A stretch of DNA of 64,000 nucleotides from Pohlia nutans (taxonomy: Eukaryota > Streptophyta > Bryopsida > Bryales > Mniaceae): contig CM040090.1 of assembly GCA_022496805.1 (NCBI GenBank), forward strand, positions 11,278,001-11,342,000, written 5' to 3'. The notes under the pieces are model-generated. The model did no database searches and had not been told where the DNA came from. It saw only the letters and a program-made list of their open reading frames with translations. The translations under genes were made by a program, and so were the position numbers. Shown piece by piece: positions 1 through 11,990 of the stretch. How positions within the stretch are numbered: the first letter of the stretch is position 1; each line of letters opens with the position of its first letter.

Positions 1-62
1 TCTGATGATCTGTAAGCCCATTCTGACAATTGCAGTGGATGTTTGGTGTTTTGTGTGATCAG

Positions 63-3000
63 CGACGGTGGCGTTGCTGTTGGCGTTGCCGGCGCTGGCG
101 TTCCTCAAGACATGCAAGTTCGTTCTGTCGTGGGTGACATGCGAGGACGTCCGGGGCAAGGTCGTGCTCATCACCGGTGCGTCTTCCGGAATCGGAGAGG
201 TAAGGAGACCACTGCACTGTACGTCTGTCTGAGTTAATTAAGCTAGTCAGACAGTTTCTATTCCTTACTTTCCTCCAAGTTCAATGGACACAACTTGCTA
301 GCTAGCAAGCATCCATTTCTAGTTACTAGCTATGAATGTTAAGTTTCAGAGCAGCTACGCAAAATGTGACATTCAAAGTTCTGGACTAGATCGATCTGAG
401 GTTCCAGAAAATACGTGCCAATTTCGCAAACGTTTGCCATTCTAAGGGCCAAGTTTGATCCATGGGTGAAGTATTTCACTAAAAGACAATTTTTTTAGGG
501 ATTTTGGGGCCCGATTCAAGTAAGCTTTTGAGAAAACAGTGGAGTAGAAGTTGTTATGTAGTATGGAGGGTTCTCAAGTCCAAGATTTCATGGCAACTTT
601 TCCTGAACCAATCAAAGTTGTTCATGTTTCAACTCACCTTGGAATCAAATGTGGGCTAGAATGAAGCATTGGGAATCTCCCATGTATTATCTCGTGTAAA
701 ATGCAGCCAGTGGGTACGTTTGCCGAGGTGAGGTTCCCAATACTACATGTGACCCTCAAATGTGTTCATGTTTCACCTCAAGCAAGTTAATGGAATGTGC
801 ACAACTTCATGGTCAAGTATGCGACAAACTCGAAGTTCCACTTTTCCCTGTCTACTTCCATGGGCAACTTCTCAAACGCATGTTACTTGGCTCTAACCAA
901 TACATGACGATGGCAAATGTAGCAGGCTAGAATTATGGCTAGACTGTAGAATTGGGGCCTCACCCTGTCAAATGTCTCTACTAGGTGAGAACATCTCCAG
1001 GAGGGACATTTGCCGACTGAGGTGAGGTCCCTGATTCTACAATTAGCATGTAACAGTATGTTTACTCATGCACATGAGGTGTCTTTGCTCAATAATGTGT
1101 AGCTTGTTTAATGCCATAACATTATTAATCAATGAGGTGTCTTTTCTCTACTCTACAAAGTGTAGTTACTCAAGCTTGTTTAGACTGACAAAGGTTGCGT
1201 ATTCTGCTGAGCCGGCTTTTGCTTTTCATACATGGCATGATATGGGTACCACTTTTACGCGTCTCATACAATGTGACTTATGTCTAACTCATTTTATGTG
1301 TGCTAGAAATTTCGTCTTTAACACCATGTGTATAGTTGCAGCCATGGTACCTATAACACCCTCTAATTTTTGTAATATTTTCCAAAGTTTTTTTCTTACC
1401 AAAAAGATATTTCTCGAAATCACACTATTTTTGGAGCCATCACCCAATAATGGTATGACATTTTGTTTTCTAGCGGTGATCAATACGTTTTGTTCTGACT
1501 TGTTTCAAGAGTCCATGGATTGCAGCACATTGCATATGAATATGCAAAGAAGGGAGCGCGGCTGGTGCTGGTAGCACGGCGAGAGGAGCAACTGAAGGCA
1601 GTTGCAGATCGAGCCATCACCAAGGGCGCTTCTGACGCCCACGTTGTCGTTGGGGACGTGACAAAAGAGGACGACTGTCACCGCGTTGTTGACGCCGCCG
1701 TGCAAAAATATGGCCGCTGTACGTACGACCTTGCCATCATCCATGTCCATGTCCATATGTTCAACAACCTGTCAACAAATATTTTTCAATTTTCTGATAT
1801 GGATACCACTTTTACACGTCTCACATAATGTGACTTATATCTAACTCATTTTATGTATGCTAGAAACTCCGTCTTTAACACCATATATATAGTTGTAGCC
1901 ATGGTGTCATAACATCCTTTATTTTTTTGTAATTTTTCAATATTTATTTCTTACCAGAAAGATATTTCTCAAAAATCACACTATTTTTGGAGGGGGTATC
2001 CATATCAGGCCATCATCTTCCTGTCAGTGTTTTGAGTTCATGATTCTAAAATTATGATTCTGTTTGAGAGCAATGTGTGTTGAATGTAGTGCAATCAAAC
2101 ATACTAGACGTTAAATCAATCTGCTTTGCAATTAATGAATGATATGATATGGTCACATTTGTTAATTTATAGCATCAAAATTGTGACTGTATTCACGTGC
2201 ACAACTAAAGATCTAAAATCTGTCCGGAAATTAAGGGTGATACATTTTCACCCATGTAATTTAAATTTGGTTTCCTCTGACCAGATGGGTTGGAAATGAT
2301 GTATGCAGTGGATCACCTGGTCAATAATGCGGGCATTGTGAACAGCTTCTTCTTTGCCGATTGCCAAGATTCCAAAGCACTCCATGCAACCGTGGTAACT
2401 ATCACTAGTAGGAAATATGTCCGTTTTCACTTACTAAAAAGGGAATGAAACTGTTGTTGGTGAGTGGTTTTGGTCACAAGAAGTCAGATAGAAACATAAG
2501 CATAATATTTAGCCATTGTTCATTGTTCCCACGAAATGGGAAATGAAAAGCGACAAGTTTATTTTCTACTAATGTATTGAATTCCATTATTCCTATGCAC
2601 TTCTTACAGACCTGTGTGCTCTTTTCATCGAAATTATGGTTTGATCTTCAATCTCATGAATATATTGACTGACAACAGGATACAGATTTCTGGGGCCCAA
2701 TCAACATGACATATTTCGCACTGCCGCAGTTACGCCAAACTCATGGTAAAGTCATGGTGGTTGCATCAATCGGAAGCTGGTTGCCACATCCCCGAGAAGC
2801 CATCTACAATGTAAGTCATACATACATGGAGAATGGCCTGATATGGGTACCATTTTTATGCATCTCACATAGTGTGACTTATGTCTAACTCATATTATTT
2901 GTGCTAAAAATTTCACTTTTAACACCATGTATGTAGTTGCAGCCATGGTGTCTATAACACCCTCTAATTTTTGTAATTTTCCAATGTTTTTTTCTTATCA

Positions 3001-4414
3001 AAAGAACATTTCTCAAAAATCACACTATTTTTTGAAGGAGGTACCCATATCATACAGTGTCATTTTGTGGGAGCTATAATTTTTAATTTTCTTTCCTGTG
3101 TCTTTCTACGTGCACACATTCAAGCTGAGTACCTGTTGAATAAGTGAACATTTGTCTCGTATCATGGCAGGGAGCCAAAGCTGGGCTCCTTCAATTTTTC
3201 GACACCTTGCGCGTGGAGGAACGTGATTCCATCGGCATTACCATCGTCATGCCCGGTTTCACAGAAAGTGAGGCAACCCAAGGCAAGCTCCTCAGTGAAA
3301 ACGGTGACATGATTATGGACCCTGACAGAAGAGAGGTGAGGCATCTTCATTCTTCTCTATTATAATTTTATCTTGTCCATTAATTATAATTACTCCGTTG
3401 AAATAATTAATTAATGAACTGTGCATCTAATGAGTTTCATGATGCCTAAGGCGACCAATGAATAGTACGTCACTTGAGAAAAGGAATCAAGATTCTTTTT
3501 GCACACAATCTTGAGCTCATGTGACATTTGCAAATGTAGGTATTATGGCTCACTTTAGAATTATTTATTTCCTTACATCGAGTTGTCGGCATGTGGGCTC
3601 GTTTGACAATGTTTACATGTGAATTAATGGGGTTAACCCCTAAAGGACCAAGTATTCATGGTTTTAAAATGACAAGCTCAATTAATCATATTGTGAAATA
3701 TATAATTCAGATGAGACTAAATTTTGTATCACTGGAATCAATGAAGAATAATGCATATGATGGTCAAAAAATCAAAAGAATTGAACAAAAGGAAGTCCAC
3801 ATAAAACCTACTCAAAATTGCTAAAAAATGATGAGGTCCAATTTGGACTTCTTGGTCTTTAAGGGGTTAATCCTTAAGCTTCCCATGGAGATAGTATATA
3901 CATTGTTGCATAATTGAGATTTGCTACCAACAAGAAACTCTAAATTGGGATCTTAATAGCTCATTAGAACAGCATTGATCTAAATTTCAACATCTCTTCT
4001 GAACTCAAACCCATTAAAGGTGTGGATTTATTCCAAAAATACACCATATTCTATTGGCCGCCACGGCACGTTCAGACGTTTAGGGGTTAAAAGTTGGCGA
4101 GTTTGTCGTTTGTTTATGAACCAAATTATATTGTTATTGTGCAGGCTCATTTTGGGCCACAGCCCATGGCGTATGCAGAGACGGTTGCCAAATCAGCCGT
4201 ACAGGCCATGCTGCACGGGTGGCGCTACGTGATTACTCCCTATTACTACACGGCACTGCTGCTGTACCGCTTGGTGGCTCCCGAGCTTCTTGACACCATG
4301 TTTTATTTCCAGACTGTCAGGAACCCGAAAAAACCCCTAAACAAACAAATCGCTGATGCGACAGGTGCTCCCAAGTATTTGTACCCTAAAAGTGCAGTTC
4401 AGAAAGGAGAATAG
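63..4414 (+). CDS. Steroleosin / 11-beta-hydroxysteroid dehydrogenase-like SDR (5' partial, 6 visible exons)
   Basis: Exons 63-199, 1526-1718, 2309-2394, 2679-2810, 3171-3335 and 4145-4414 join in frame with GT-AG borders (about 327 aa visible; TAG at 4412). The protein is a classical short-chain dehydrogenase: a hydrophobic N-terminus with proline-bearing LLLALPALAFLK, cofactor motif TGASSGIGE at the end of the first visible exon, NNAG in the third exon, a catalytic Ser in VASIGS, and YNGAK (YxxxK) spanning the exon 4/5 junction. The N-terminal hairpin plus SDR core is the layout of plant steroleosins/HSD-like enzymes, which are NADP(H)-dependent, act on sterols or brassinosteroid-like substrates, and sit on lipid bodies or ER. 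The start is missing: the frame has a TGA at 56, so either the AG at 61-62 is an acceptor or the first exon lies off the window. Every intron carries a MITE. 3-ketosphinganine reductase was considered, but the PGFTESEATQGK stretch and C-terminal TxLNKxI-type tail fit HSD better. Confidence 0.88.
1238..1434 (+). mobile_element. MITE family A copy 1, in SDR intron 1 (3' end degraded)
   Basis: Starts with TGATATGGGTACC and runs parallel to copies at 1795 and 2839 over about 195 bp, ending in the shared cacactatttttggag. The right terminal inverted repeat is lost. Confidence 0.75.
1795..2007 (+). mobile_element. MITE family A copy 2, in SDR intron 2
   Basis: 213 bp bounded by perfect 13-bp inverted repeats, TGATATGGATACC and GGTATCCATATCA. 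It has the same internal sequence as the copies at 1238 and 2839. Both ends carry the same A-for-G change relative to copy 3. Confidence 0.85.
2403..2574. mobile_element. CACTA-like MITE, filling SDR intron 3
   Basis: Begins CACTAGTAGG, ends CTACTAATG, and is flanked by the 3-bp direct repeat TAT. The termini and 3-bp target duplication fit the CACTA (CMC) superfamily. Relatives lie at 5519, 34076 and 34579. Confidence 0.75.
2839..3052 (+). mobile_element. MITE family A copy 3, in SDR intron 4
   Basis: 214 bp with perfect 13-bp terminal inverted repeats TGATATGGGTACC / GGTACCCATATCA, starting 28 bp after the splice donor. Best-preserved copy of the family. Confidence 0.88.
3633..3870 (+). 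mobile_element. TTAA-MITE, 238-bp subfamily, in SDR intron 5
   Basis: Bounded by TTAACCCCTAAAGGACCAAG and its imperfect inverse CTTGGTCTTTAAGGGGTTAA. It shares its interior with the 227-bp copy at 34897, with a truncated copy in an SPX-MFS intron (27437) and with sequence near 22930. TTAA at both ends plus CCC termini is a piggyBac-like signature. Confidence 0.85.
4020..4090. mobile_element. TTAA-MITE terminal fragment near the SDR intron 5 acceptor
   Basis: Ends in GGCACGTTCAGACGTTTAGGGGTTAA-like sequence, here given by position. It matches, in inverse orientation, the fragment starting at 4764 over about 85 bp. No partner end was found. Confidence 0.55.
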
Positions 4415-4763
4415 ATCGAGCTGTTGCTTATGGTATACGCAAAATTTTATCAAGCTTAGAGAGAGAAATCCTGCCATCTGGCTTTTGTAACTAGAGTCTA
4501 GTCAGAGGAAATAATATGGAACTTTACTGAGGAATGTATAAACTCTTGCCTGCCAGTTTCTTTTCTGTGTTTATCATTTCAAAAGATTTGAATTGGCTGT
4601 GAAAACATGTTTCTCCCGCGGTGTGCACTATTAATACTAAACACATACGAGTATATGTGAGGGCTCAAAAGGGTTATTAATTTGAACATTGTTGTATGGC
4701 GTATACATACAATTAACATATTTAGAACTAAAAAATATGGAAAATATTGACACATACTTCCAT
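4415..4763. other. SDR 3' UTR and downstream spacer
   Basis: No coding signal. It follows the TAG directly, and an AATAAT-like signal near 4509 could serve polyadenylation. Nothing else is seen. Confidence 0.4.
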
Positions 4764-4850
4764 TAACCCCTAAACGTATGAACGTGCCTTTACGACTAGT
4801 AAAATACGGTGTATTTTGATTGTATTTGGAATGGATCCACACTTTTAAAT
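4764..4850. mobile_element. TTAA-MITE terminal fragment
   Basis: Starts TTAACCCCTAAACGT and is the inverse of 4020-4090. The remainder of the element is not recognisable. Confidence 0.5.
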
Positions 4851-5518
4851 AAATAAAAGACGACAAAGTGTTAGCATGCATCCACTACATGACATACCAA
4901 ATCCATGGAGTATTCTATGTAGCATAACCTGTGACACATGTCACACATTTGTAGAGTCTTATTTTGAAAAGTACAAACTGTAGAGAGTTGAGAACAAAAG
5001 AGATGAGAAGGATTTCTTGAAAATTTTTGAAATACACTACAAAGATAATGTGCAACTATGCATAGGAAAATTCATATCGGATTGTAACTTTACCTATTTG
5101 AAGCTACCATAGTTGATCGTGATTTCTTGGAGTAGGCTATGCTTCACATAAGCATAAATTGTATAACAAGAGTTGATAAAACTGATTCTTAGACGGCCGA
5201 TTCATGAGCAATTCAAACCCATCATGAAAGAAATTAAATCCAGAAATCTCACAATCAACCTCAATCAGATCGGTCAATCACCACACATGCAAAACCCCAA
5301 ATCTACACCCGTCTTAGATTTTACAATTTGGAGATTTAACGAAGCACTTGAAAGTCCTCATTTTCAGAATCACATGTTGGCACACTGAACTTTCATGCAG
5401 TGAGAGCAAGAGAGTGAATTCTTGCAAGGGCTAAAGAACCTTATGTGCATAATTTGTCTACATTTCCTACTGAACCTGGATCTTTCTACAGAGAAAAAAT
5501 TGTTTGCAAGTATACAAA
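4851..5518. other. Intergenic, no recognisable feature
   Basis: AT-rich sequence without coding, RNA or clear repeat structure. Confidence 0.5.
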
Positions 5519-5713
5519 CACTAGTAGCAAACTTGTTGTTTTTCATTTCCGACTTTGTGAAAACAGTGAATAGTAATTGAATACTATGTTTATAGATTTG
5601 TCTTCTTGTGACCAAATCTACTCATCAGCACTGACATACAGCCCATGTGCCTGGCGTAGTTTCATACCTTTTTCAATTATAATAAGTGAAAAACGACAGA
5701 TTTCCTACTAGTG
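5519..5713. mobile_element. CACTA-like MITE
   Basis: CACTAGTAGC at the left, CTACTAGTG at the right, flanked by AAA/AAA. Closely matches the copy at 34076 throughout, including a shared cttcttgtgaccaaa interior. Confidence 0.75.
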
Positions 5714-5906
5714 AAACCAACACAATCCTCCAGTTAACAACTTTCCCACTCTAAGACAAACACCAATTCGTTAATGCAATATGATTGGTGGATTGGTGGA
5801 TTGCATCCATTAAGTTTTCTTTTCTCTTTTTAGTGTGCACAAATTTGAACTTTTTCCACTTGTAATTATTTTGAGAAGCAAGGAGTGAGTCTCTCGAGAG
5901 CACCAG

Positions 5907-6472
5907 TTAACCCCTAAAGGACCAAGCGTCCTAATTAAGACATTTCAATGTTTGAGTAGGTTCCCACAATGTCAATTTTTATTTTTATTTTTTGAAATAA
6001 ATTAAGTGAATTTGGTATATCAATACTTAAATGGGGATCTAATTTTTTTTTATTCCTACTTTTTAAGTGGAAGTAATGGAGCATAAGGGTTTTTTTGGGG
6101 AGAATGGTCAGTATGAGCAGGGCTCAAAATAAACCTAAAAAATTATTGGTTTTCAACTTTAACCTTAGAATCTTGTTATAGATTACCAAGAGAGTGCATG
6201 GTAAATTTTTTATAGAATTTGACGTACAGATTACAAGATTATAGCATTTGAAGTGAAAAAAAACTGAAATTGCGGTCTTTTTGGAATTTTTTTATTGTTT
6301 CTGAAGGCATGGGAAAAATTGTTAATTGGTCCAAACAATTCTTAAACTTTATTTAAATTTTTAATTTAATATTTTCTATCAAAAGGAAAAAAAATATTCA
6401 CAAGAAAATGAATAAAAGGAGGTGAAAATGATGCTCAAAGACAGAAAAAACCGCAGTTTCTTTAGGGGTTAA
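5907..6472. mobile_element. TTAA-MITE, 566-bp subfamily
   Basis: TTAACCCCTAAAG at the left and CTTTAGGGGTTAA at the right. The interior is AT-rich with no ORF of note. Confidence 0.75.
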
Positions 6473-6794
6473 GTTATCATCAAAACAACCCAACTACCGT
6501 ACTCAGGAAAAAAGGAACCAAAAAGCCCTGCCCACCTGGTCGAACCAGAAACCAACCAATGCCTAAGATTTCCAAGAATCTCCTATCAAGATTCCTCTCA
6601 ACTGCCACATGTCAGAACAAAAGCTTGATTCCATGTTTCAGTTTGTGGCACTCGTGTACCCAAAAAGATTCTTTGAATATTCTGTTTCGAACCTCATTTG
6701 TCAAGGTTTCCTTATTAGAGCATTCACACCCATGCACGCTACAAGCTGACTCGTTGAAATTATTCATCTCCATTTGAAGAGTCCTTGCACTTAG
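6473..6794. other. Spacer with a truncated GAGCATT-type MITE
   Basis: TTAGAGCATTCACACCCATGC at 6716 resembles the terminus of the neighbouring element at 6795, but the rest is missing. No coding sequence is supported. Confidence 0.4.
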
Positions 6795-7112
6795 AGCATG
6801 GCCACCCATGGCCTCAGAGGGTCTTTGACCTTAAGAAGTGGATGAAAAGTTTCAAGGGGCCTTTCAAAATGCTTCTTGACTCTGGATTCTAGCGTGTTAG
6901 AAATTGGGCCTTGAAATCACTATTGAGTTGACTATTCGATGATTATTCCTCTCATTCTACTTGTGATTGGTCCATTCATTATTTGATGGGCACTTTTGAT
7001 ACGTGAAGGGCGTGCAAGGGTGGGGGAGTGTGAGTGCAAGGGCCCTTCACATGTAGATGAATAATTTGAGAGGGTTAGTCCTAGCATGCATGGGTGGGAA
7101 TGCTCTTACACT
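6795..7112. mobile_element. GAGCAT-type MITE, about 318 bp
   Basis: Begins AGAGCATGGCCACCCATG and ends in gcatgggtgggaatgctctt, an imperfect inverted pair. It aligns along its whole length with 36985-37278 (shared: attctacttgtgattggtcc, gggggagtgt). A truncated inverse relative lies at 19556. Confidence 0.7.
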
Positions 7113-7199
7113 CTCCCACCCTTGTAGGTCCCTCCTACATCAAAAGTGCACATATGGATAACCATATGAATCTAAAAATCATACCTCACAACTTTTATT

Positions 7200-7271
7200 C
7201 ATAAATTAAGTTCAAAATATCCCTTTGAGTTGCATTTTATCCAAATCTGGAGAAGGTTGTAGGCATTTAGG
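7200..7271. mobile_element. TTAA-MITE terminal fragment (540-bp family)
   Basis: Matches the end of the repeat at 40075-40609: ccctttgagttgcattttat followed by GGCATTTAGGGGTTA. The terminal TTAA is mutated to TTAC. Confidence 0.5.
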
Positions 7272-7415
7272 GGTTACGTGGTTTGGTCATAGTAAGGCCA
7301 CTCCACACATGACGATGAAAGTCTGAAATTTGGTATGCATGCAAGATCTACAAATTTCTTTTTTTCTTTTTCTTTTTTTCTTTTTCTTTTTTTTGCTTTG
7401 AAACAAATGGACTTT

Positions 7416-7701
7416 ATATACCGTAGTAGGAAGGCAGGGTCGGCACTTTCATGTCAAATAATTAATTAAAGTTTGAAAAGTAGGGGTCGGCACTTTCAAA
7501 AACAATTATTAAAAATTCGGCTATTATTAACTAACATTGAATTTTACTAGCGGCTACACATTTTCCTTTGTTTTTTGTCAACAATTTTTGTTGACTTTAT
7601 TTTTGTTGATTTCGACAAAATACTTGATAAATTTATTTATTTTTTCGGCATTTTTTTGGGGAATTATTTTCTGCCGACCCTGCCTTCCTGGTACGGTATA
7701 T
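7416..7701. mobile_element. MITE with about 30-bp inverted termini
   Basis: Left end ATATACCGTAGTAGGAAGGC continues into AGGGTCGGCA; the right end is its near-perfect inverse, ending ACGGTATAT. 286 bp, AT-rich interior, no ORF. Flanking TA/TATA would fit a Tc1/mariner-like target, but this is not proven. Confidence 0.75.
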
Positions 7702-8686
7702 GAATAATCTTTTCACGGCATAGGTTTCCAATCAAGCTTGTATTCTGTGATTACTTAGACTAAATTTTGCTGTTTGTTTTTGGTTTATTTTACATCCAAA
7801 TGGCTAACTCTATCACGAATAGATTAAATACTAGTTGTAAAAGTCCAAAAACTGAATCACGAATAGATTAAAAGTCTTGCAACTTTCTCATACAATTTTG
7901 GATGACTTTCATCCAAGTCACCTTCGTAAAACTATCAAATTCTCTACCAATTGCAATAATAAGCTCTCTTGTGATGAGGAATTCTTGATAATATTAAAGA
8001 GGCCCCAAACTGCAAGTATGTTAAATTTGTTAGGTAGATTTTATGCTCGCGATGATCCTCTCATGTACACCTTATGTACATTTGAGCCATGCTAATATCT
8101 ATTTTTGAGGCTAGCATCTACTTGTATTCAAAGGATTGGTACGTTTAGGGGTTGAATCTTTACATTGCAAAAAAAATGCCCAAAATCTTATCTCTATGTG
8201 AAACGTGATTTTTTCAAAAAGTATTAGCCCTGCTCAGAAGTAACAAAAATTTAGAAAATCAAATCCAGCATTCTGTCTTGAAGCCCCTGTTGTGAACCTT
8301 CAATGAGTGGGATTCTCCATAGTACAACATACTCTGCTATCTTTACAGGTGTCATCTGCAAATCCCATTCACTTCCAAGTTCTGGCATTAGTTGTTGACT
8401 TCAAAAGTTTTGTGCTTTTTCCTTCACAGAAGTCATTACATTGAAATCACCATATACTGTGGCCCACGGTATTTAGGAGAGGCTTTACCTATAAGTAATT
8501 TCCTAAAATAATGAGGTAAAAGTCATTCAAATGTGATGAAAAATTGTTTAAATGAATGAAAATTGGTCAAATGGATGAATGTACCCATGCCATTCACCCA
8601 CGCACTATATATGGTGATTTCAGTGTAGTACTCTATGAGGCTTTTGCTTCAACGTAACGTAACTATATCTAGAAGCGACCATTTCC
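7702..8686. other. Intergenic with degraded repeat ends
   Basis: A mutated TTAA-MITE end (ACGTTTAGGGGTTGAA) lies at 8142-8157. The stretch at 8040-8100 is an inverse of part of 19790-19860. No coding sequence is supported. Confidence 0.4.
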
Positions 8687-9241
8687 TTAACCCCTAAGTG
8701 ACGGATCAACCATTTTATGGTCTCTACCCTTTTTTTACGGGCTGCCCAAAATAGAAAAAACTATTTTTATAGAAAATAAAGAATATTTTTAAATAGGGAA
8801 TCAAGTCTACTTTCTAACCCACTTTGAATCATGTCAATCCGAGTTAAACTCCACCTGGGAGAAACTTTCAAAGAAAAACACTTCTACATTGGCTAGTGTT
8901 AGAAAACTTACTACCGTATTTGGGGAAAGTAATGATGTTCTCTCCTTTGAAAAATTTGCAATTTTAGATTTTAGAATAGAATTTCTAGTTTTAACAAATC
9001 ATACAAAATCTCAAATTCTAAAAAAAAAATTTGTAATTCTGACAAATATTTGAAGTTAAATGCTTCTAAATTCATTATGAGATGGTAAAAAGTTATTTTT
9101 TGAAATTTGACCATATGGATAATTACTAAACATCAAGCTCCTCATTTTCTCTTTTGGACCAAACTTCATCAAAGTTGAGGAAGTAATTTTTTATAACACA
9201 TTTATGTTTTGCCCTTACCCCCTCCGTCATTTAGGGGTTAA
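8687..9241. mobile_element. TTAA-MITE, 550-bp subfamily, copy 1
   Basis: 555 bp from TTAACCCCTAAGTGACGGA to TCCGTCATTTAGGGGTTAA. Nearly identical along its length to 17838-18387 and more distantly to 41796-42344. Confidence 0.9.
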
Positions 9242-9336
9242 AGCGTCCCTAGCTCAATCTTTCATAATAAGTAGATTCTAGCACCCTACTATCGATGAGA
9301 ATGTGCACAATCCGAACATCAAAGTTTAGGGTCTCT

Positions 9337-10200
9337 TTAACCCTTAACTTCCTGGGCGACCCAAAATGGGTCGCTCTATTTTTAAAACTGAAAATATCTT
9401 CAGGAACGAGTGCCCGAATGATTCAAAATTTGGGCCAATTTTGTGTAGAAACGAGTTAACTATCCAATGGTGTAATCTGATTTGGAGAAATGCACATTGT
9501 CAATTTTACAAAATTCCACAAGTGCTGGGTGGTCACAAAATCAGGAAGAAAAGTAAGCTAAAGAGAGTGACAGGCGAATGACGAGCTGCCACGTGTTCTA
9601 TTTTGGGAGGGCGGCTTGTGGGTGGGTGTAACTACTGAAATGCAAATCTTGCACTTGGATTTCACCTTTTTTCCAAAACTCTTCTTCCTACTATATGTGT
9701 TCTTTTGTGTACTTTCAACCTACCGTGTCTGATTTTGCAATGGAAGATCAGATTTGTAGGAAGTTGTAAGATTTCTCTCAAAGTCACAAGTGAACTTGTA
9801 AAAAGTGGATGTCATGTCAAGGCCTCTTTCTCACTCATTTTTTATCCTAAAAATACAAAACTTGTTGTCATGCATAGGGAACTTGATTATCTTCAGAATT
9901 CCAAACGGCACCAACTTTCTAAAATAGTATGTGTCCAAGAGAGTCGGTCAAAGTTCATTTTCAATAGTAAGAAAACAGTGAATTTCTTGGAATACCCTTC
10001 ACTTTTATGTCCCATCCAAGTAACCTATAACTTGGATTGGCACCAAACTTTTTAAAGATGAAGGTAACTTGCATGTCTACAAGATCTTACAGTTGATTTT
10101 GTAAAAAAGTGAACTATATAAGTTTGAGCAACATGTATCCCTAACCGAAAAAATCAGGGTCCAAAACGCGCTGAAAATGGTTCAGGAAGTTAAGGGTTAA
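9337..10200. mobile_element. TTAA-MITE, 864-bp subfamily
   Basis: Bounded by TTAACCCTTAACTTCCTG and CAGGAAGTTAAGGGTTAA, a perfect 18-bp inverted pair. A subterminal hairpin GCGACCCAAAATGGGTCGC follows the left end. The 116-codon open frame inside has no recognised domain. Confidence 0.88.
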
Positions 10201-11336
10201 AGTCAACCTATAGTCAGCACTTTGAAAACTCATAACTTATTCATACGGTGTTCAAATAATGCATGTTAAAGTGCATTGGAATCCTCTTGAACTTCCTATT
10301 CAGACCCACTGAAAATAGTTTATGTTTTATATGTGTAAATAGGCTCAGTTGGTACGGCTGACGCTTTTAGGTATAGTTACTTTAGAGAAAACAAATTTTT
10401 GAAACCACCCCAAGGAAAAATGAAAAATGAAAACAGAATTAAATCTGAGTCACTTTGTGTGAATGATGTTAGAATGATGTTAGAATGATGTTAGAATGAT
10501 GTTAGAGTCTGCCTGAGTTGCAGCCAGCAGTCAATCCTGCTTCTGCTCTGACTGCATGTGATGATGGAGAATCTCAATTATGCAAGCAGTACCCCCACGA
10601 TCACAGTCTCAATTTAATCTTTTCCAAGGTTTTCTGCCACATGTTATGACCCCTCCGCTCTCAAATTGTACAGTTCAGTTGTGGTGTTGTCCCTCTCTAT
10701 TATGACATGTATGCAAAGCTCAACTTTCAAGGTGGCAAGCATCAGTGTTTTTTTCTGGCAATTTTTAGTTTCCGGCAGTTTTCAAAAGTTAAAAATTGTC
10801 AGGAAAAAAACACTGATAAGCATGGATTATTCACAAAAATGACCTAGGCTTATCACATGTATATTCTTTCATGTGAGGTTCTTTTTTCTTTTCTTTGTTT
10901 TTTTTTACAAAACAACCTACAAGAAAACTACTCGGTCATGTTCCAGAATGTTGGAGAGAGTGCCACACAATGATTCTCTTGTAGGTTGTATCACTCAAAA
11001 ATAATTGGCTGAAACCATAATATTGTCATAATATAGAATGTCATTGTACTGTATAAAGGGTATTGTAGACTTTACTCTTTTCCTTTTAATCCTTTCATAC
11101 CCAATAACTCAAAAGTGGTTATTTTTTTTTATTTTTAAGTGTACTATTAAATGCATATTAGCCCACCTAATGTATGGGGAGAACCAAACTCTAATTACAT
11201 ATTGACAAATCAAAATTTTTACTTGACCGATTGAACTTTTAAACCTCATGGAAAAACGTTCATGATTTTTTATGAAAAGTAACACTCAAATCATGTTCTA
11301 AATACATTAGTTGTTAGAATTTTCATGTCTTGATTT
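10201..11336. other. Intergenic, one short tandem repeat
   Basis: Apart from the 11-bp tandem repeat at 10461-10505, nothing recognisable is seen. Confidence 0.45.
10461..10505. repeat. 11-bp tandem repeat, about 4 copies
   Basis: Unit gaatgatgtta repeated without change. Confidence 0.95.
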
Positions 11337-11569
11337 AAGTGTCATGTCTTGATTTGTAGGGACATCTAAAACATATATAACAACTAATGCATTTAGAACG
11401 AGCTCATAACTCAATGATTTCAAAATGAAGAGGACTATTGTTGGTTCTTTCAAGTCCTTCTGAAACCTTGGTTCCACATAAAATAATATAGCATAAAATA
11501 ATGCTCGTTCTAAATGCATTAGTTGTTATATATGTTTTACATGTCCCTACAAATCAAGACATGACACTT
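11337..11569. repeat. Fold-back: 67-bp inverted arms around a 99-bp loop
   Basis: Arm 11337-11403 is an almost exact inverse of 11503-11569. The right arm runs directly into the minisatellite that begins at 11567. Confidence 0.9.
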
Positions 11570-11990
11570 CCTTACAAAAACTACCTGCAACAAAGAGCCC
11601 CGCAACAAAACTCTTGACAGAAATGTGTGCACACCACCTTCCTTACAAAACCTCCCTACAACAAAGAGCCCCGCAAACAAACTCTTGACAGAGAAATGTG
11701 TGCACACCAACTTCCTTACAAAAACTGCCTGCAACAAATAGCCCCGCAACAAAACTCTTGACAGAAATGTGTACACACCACCTTCCTTACAAAACCTCCC
11801 TGCAACAAAGAGCCCCGCAAACAAACTCTTGACAGAGAAATGTGTGCACACCAACTTCCTTACAAAAACTGCCTGCAACAAATAGCCCCGCAACAAAACT
11901 CTTGACAGAAATGTGTGCACACCACCTTCCTTACAAAAATTGCCTGCAATAAAGAGCCCCGCAACAAAGAGCCCCACAAATGATGTGACT
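11567..11990. repeat. Minisatellite, six units alternating 71 and 73 bp (144-bp dimer)
   Basis: cttccttac starts at 11567, 11638, 11711, 11782, 11855 and 11926. The 144-bp dimer is a multiple of three, which keeps a 162-codon frame open on the - strand. That frame is a by-product of the repeat and is not called as a gene. Confidence 0.93.

Noticed and set aside
1..199. Start codon at 40 (ATG) for the SDR gene
   Set aside because: This ATG is in a different frame from the conserved TGASSGIGE; the real start must be elsewhere, probably off the window.
10325..10370. tRNA-like ggctcagttggtacggctgac
   Set aside because: Resembles an A box, but no B box, acceptor pairing or cloverleaf follows at the right distance.
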